From Exophiala sp. HKRS030 (taxonomy: Eukaryota > Ascomycota > Eurotiomycetes > Chaetothyriales > Herpotrichiellaceae), in the NCBI GenBank assembly GCA_023897205.1, contig JAHWDD010000008.1, forward strand, positions 1,984,001 through 2,048,000: DNA of 64,000 nt. The letters run 5' to 3'. The notes below the pieces were generated by a model. That model had not been told where the DNA came from. It did not search any database and saw only the letters and a list, made by a program, of their open reading frames with translations. Positions 63,927-64,000 of this stretch are shown one piece after another (position 1 is the stretch's first letter; each line of letters opens with the position of its first letter). Both the position numbers and the translations under genes were made by a program.

Positions 63927-64000
63927 ATGATGGTTTCTTTTCTCCGTTCACTTCTCACCTCAATATCCAATGCATATGGCTTTGCGCAGACAAGGAACCC
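63927..64000 (+). CDS. Possible 5' end of a gene, cut by the window edge
   Basis: ATG at 63927 opens a frame that reaches the window end. The peptide (MMVSFLRSLLTSISNAYGFA) is short and hydrophobic with one basic residue, and could be a signal or import sequence. 24 codons are too few to judge. Confidence 0.25.
   Translation, partial: MMVSFLRSLLTSISNAYGFAQTRN

Overview
This window is nuclear DNA from a filamentous ascomycete (Pezizomycotina). The evidence is that genes are split by short introns, mostly 46-104 bases with GT-AG ends and CTAAC/CTGAC-like branch sites. Two of the regulators are fungal Zn2Cys6 proteins, there is a fungal NACHT/ankyrin receptor and a SUN-family cell-wall protein, and genes lie on both strands without operons. 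I cannot name the species. I support 16 well-defined protein genes, two weaker hypothetical genes and two fragments cut by the window edges. I found no rRNA, tRNA, CRISPR array or transposon.

Layout. 1-103: start of a minus-strand gene with a mitochondrial-type presequence. 1295-5160: an acetamidase-type amidase and a Zn2Cys6 regulator, tail to tail. 6398-14831, minus strand: a six-exon SNF2/RING ATPase with two GC-AG introns, and upstream of it a nine-exon STAND (NACHT) receptor with C2H2 fingers and ankyrin repeats. 17703-30687, minus strand: a FacB/Cat8-like acetate regulator, a Rubisco-LSMT-type SET methyltransferase, and a family 2 beta-galactosidase whose largest intron is filled by a 7-base minisatellite. 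31847-33203: a SUN/GH132 wall protein. 33204-38626: a 5.4 kb gene-free stretch rich in simple repeats. 38627-44309: a DUF202 membrane protein, the PP2A activator PTPA, and a conserved-looking protein of unknown function. 44310-52087: mostly non-coding, with one Cys-rich hypothetical gene. 52088-63278: a GT8 glycosyltransferase, a mitochondrial carrier, the exosome subunit Rrp46, an NAD kinase, an unknown acidic protein and the DEAD-box helicase Fal1 (eIF4A-III).

How the genes relate. Most are unrelated housekeeping genes. A loose carbon-use theme joins the amidase (releases acetate from acetamide), the FacB-like activator (in Aspergillus it turns on acetate use and amdS) and the beta-galactosidase. 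That link is inference only. The STAND receptor is the best candidate for a poorly described system: its architecture is that of fungal NLR-like surveillance proteins.

The most important technical observation concerns sequence quality. Five genes (FacB-like, beta-galactosidase, DUF202, mitochondrial carrier, unknown protein at 59634-61333) are broken by single-base losses, six in all. A seventh is possible at the end of the gene at 43025. Every one lies in or beside a run of G or C and can be read through by one extra base, after which family motifs resume at once. The simplest explanation is uncorrected homopolymer error in the assembly rather than five pseudogenes. Splice sites given here are my own readings and have not been checked against RNA.
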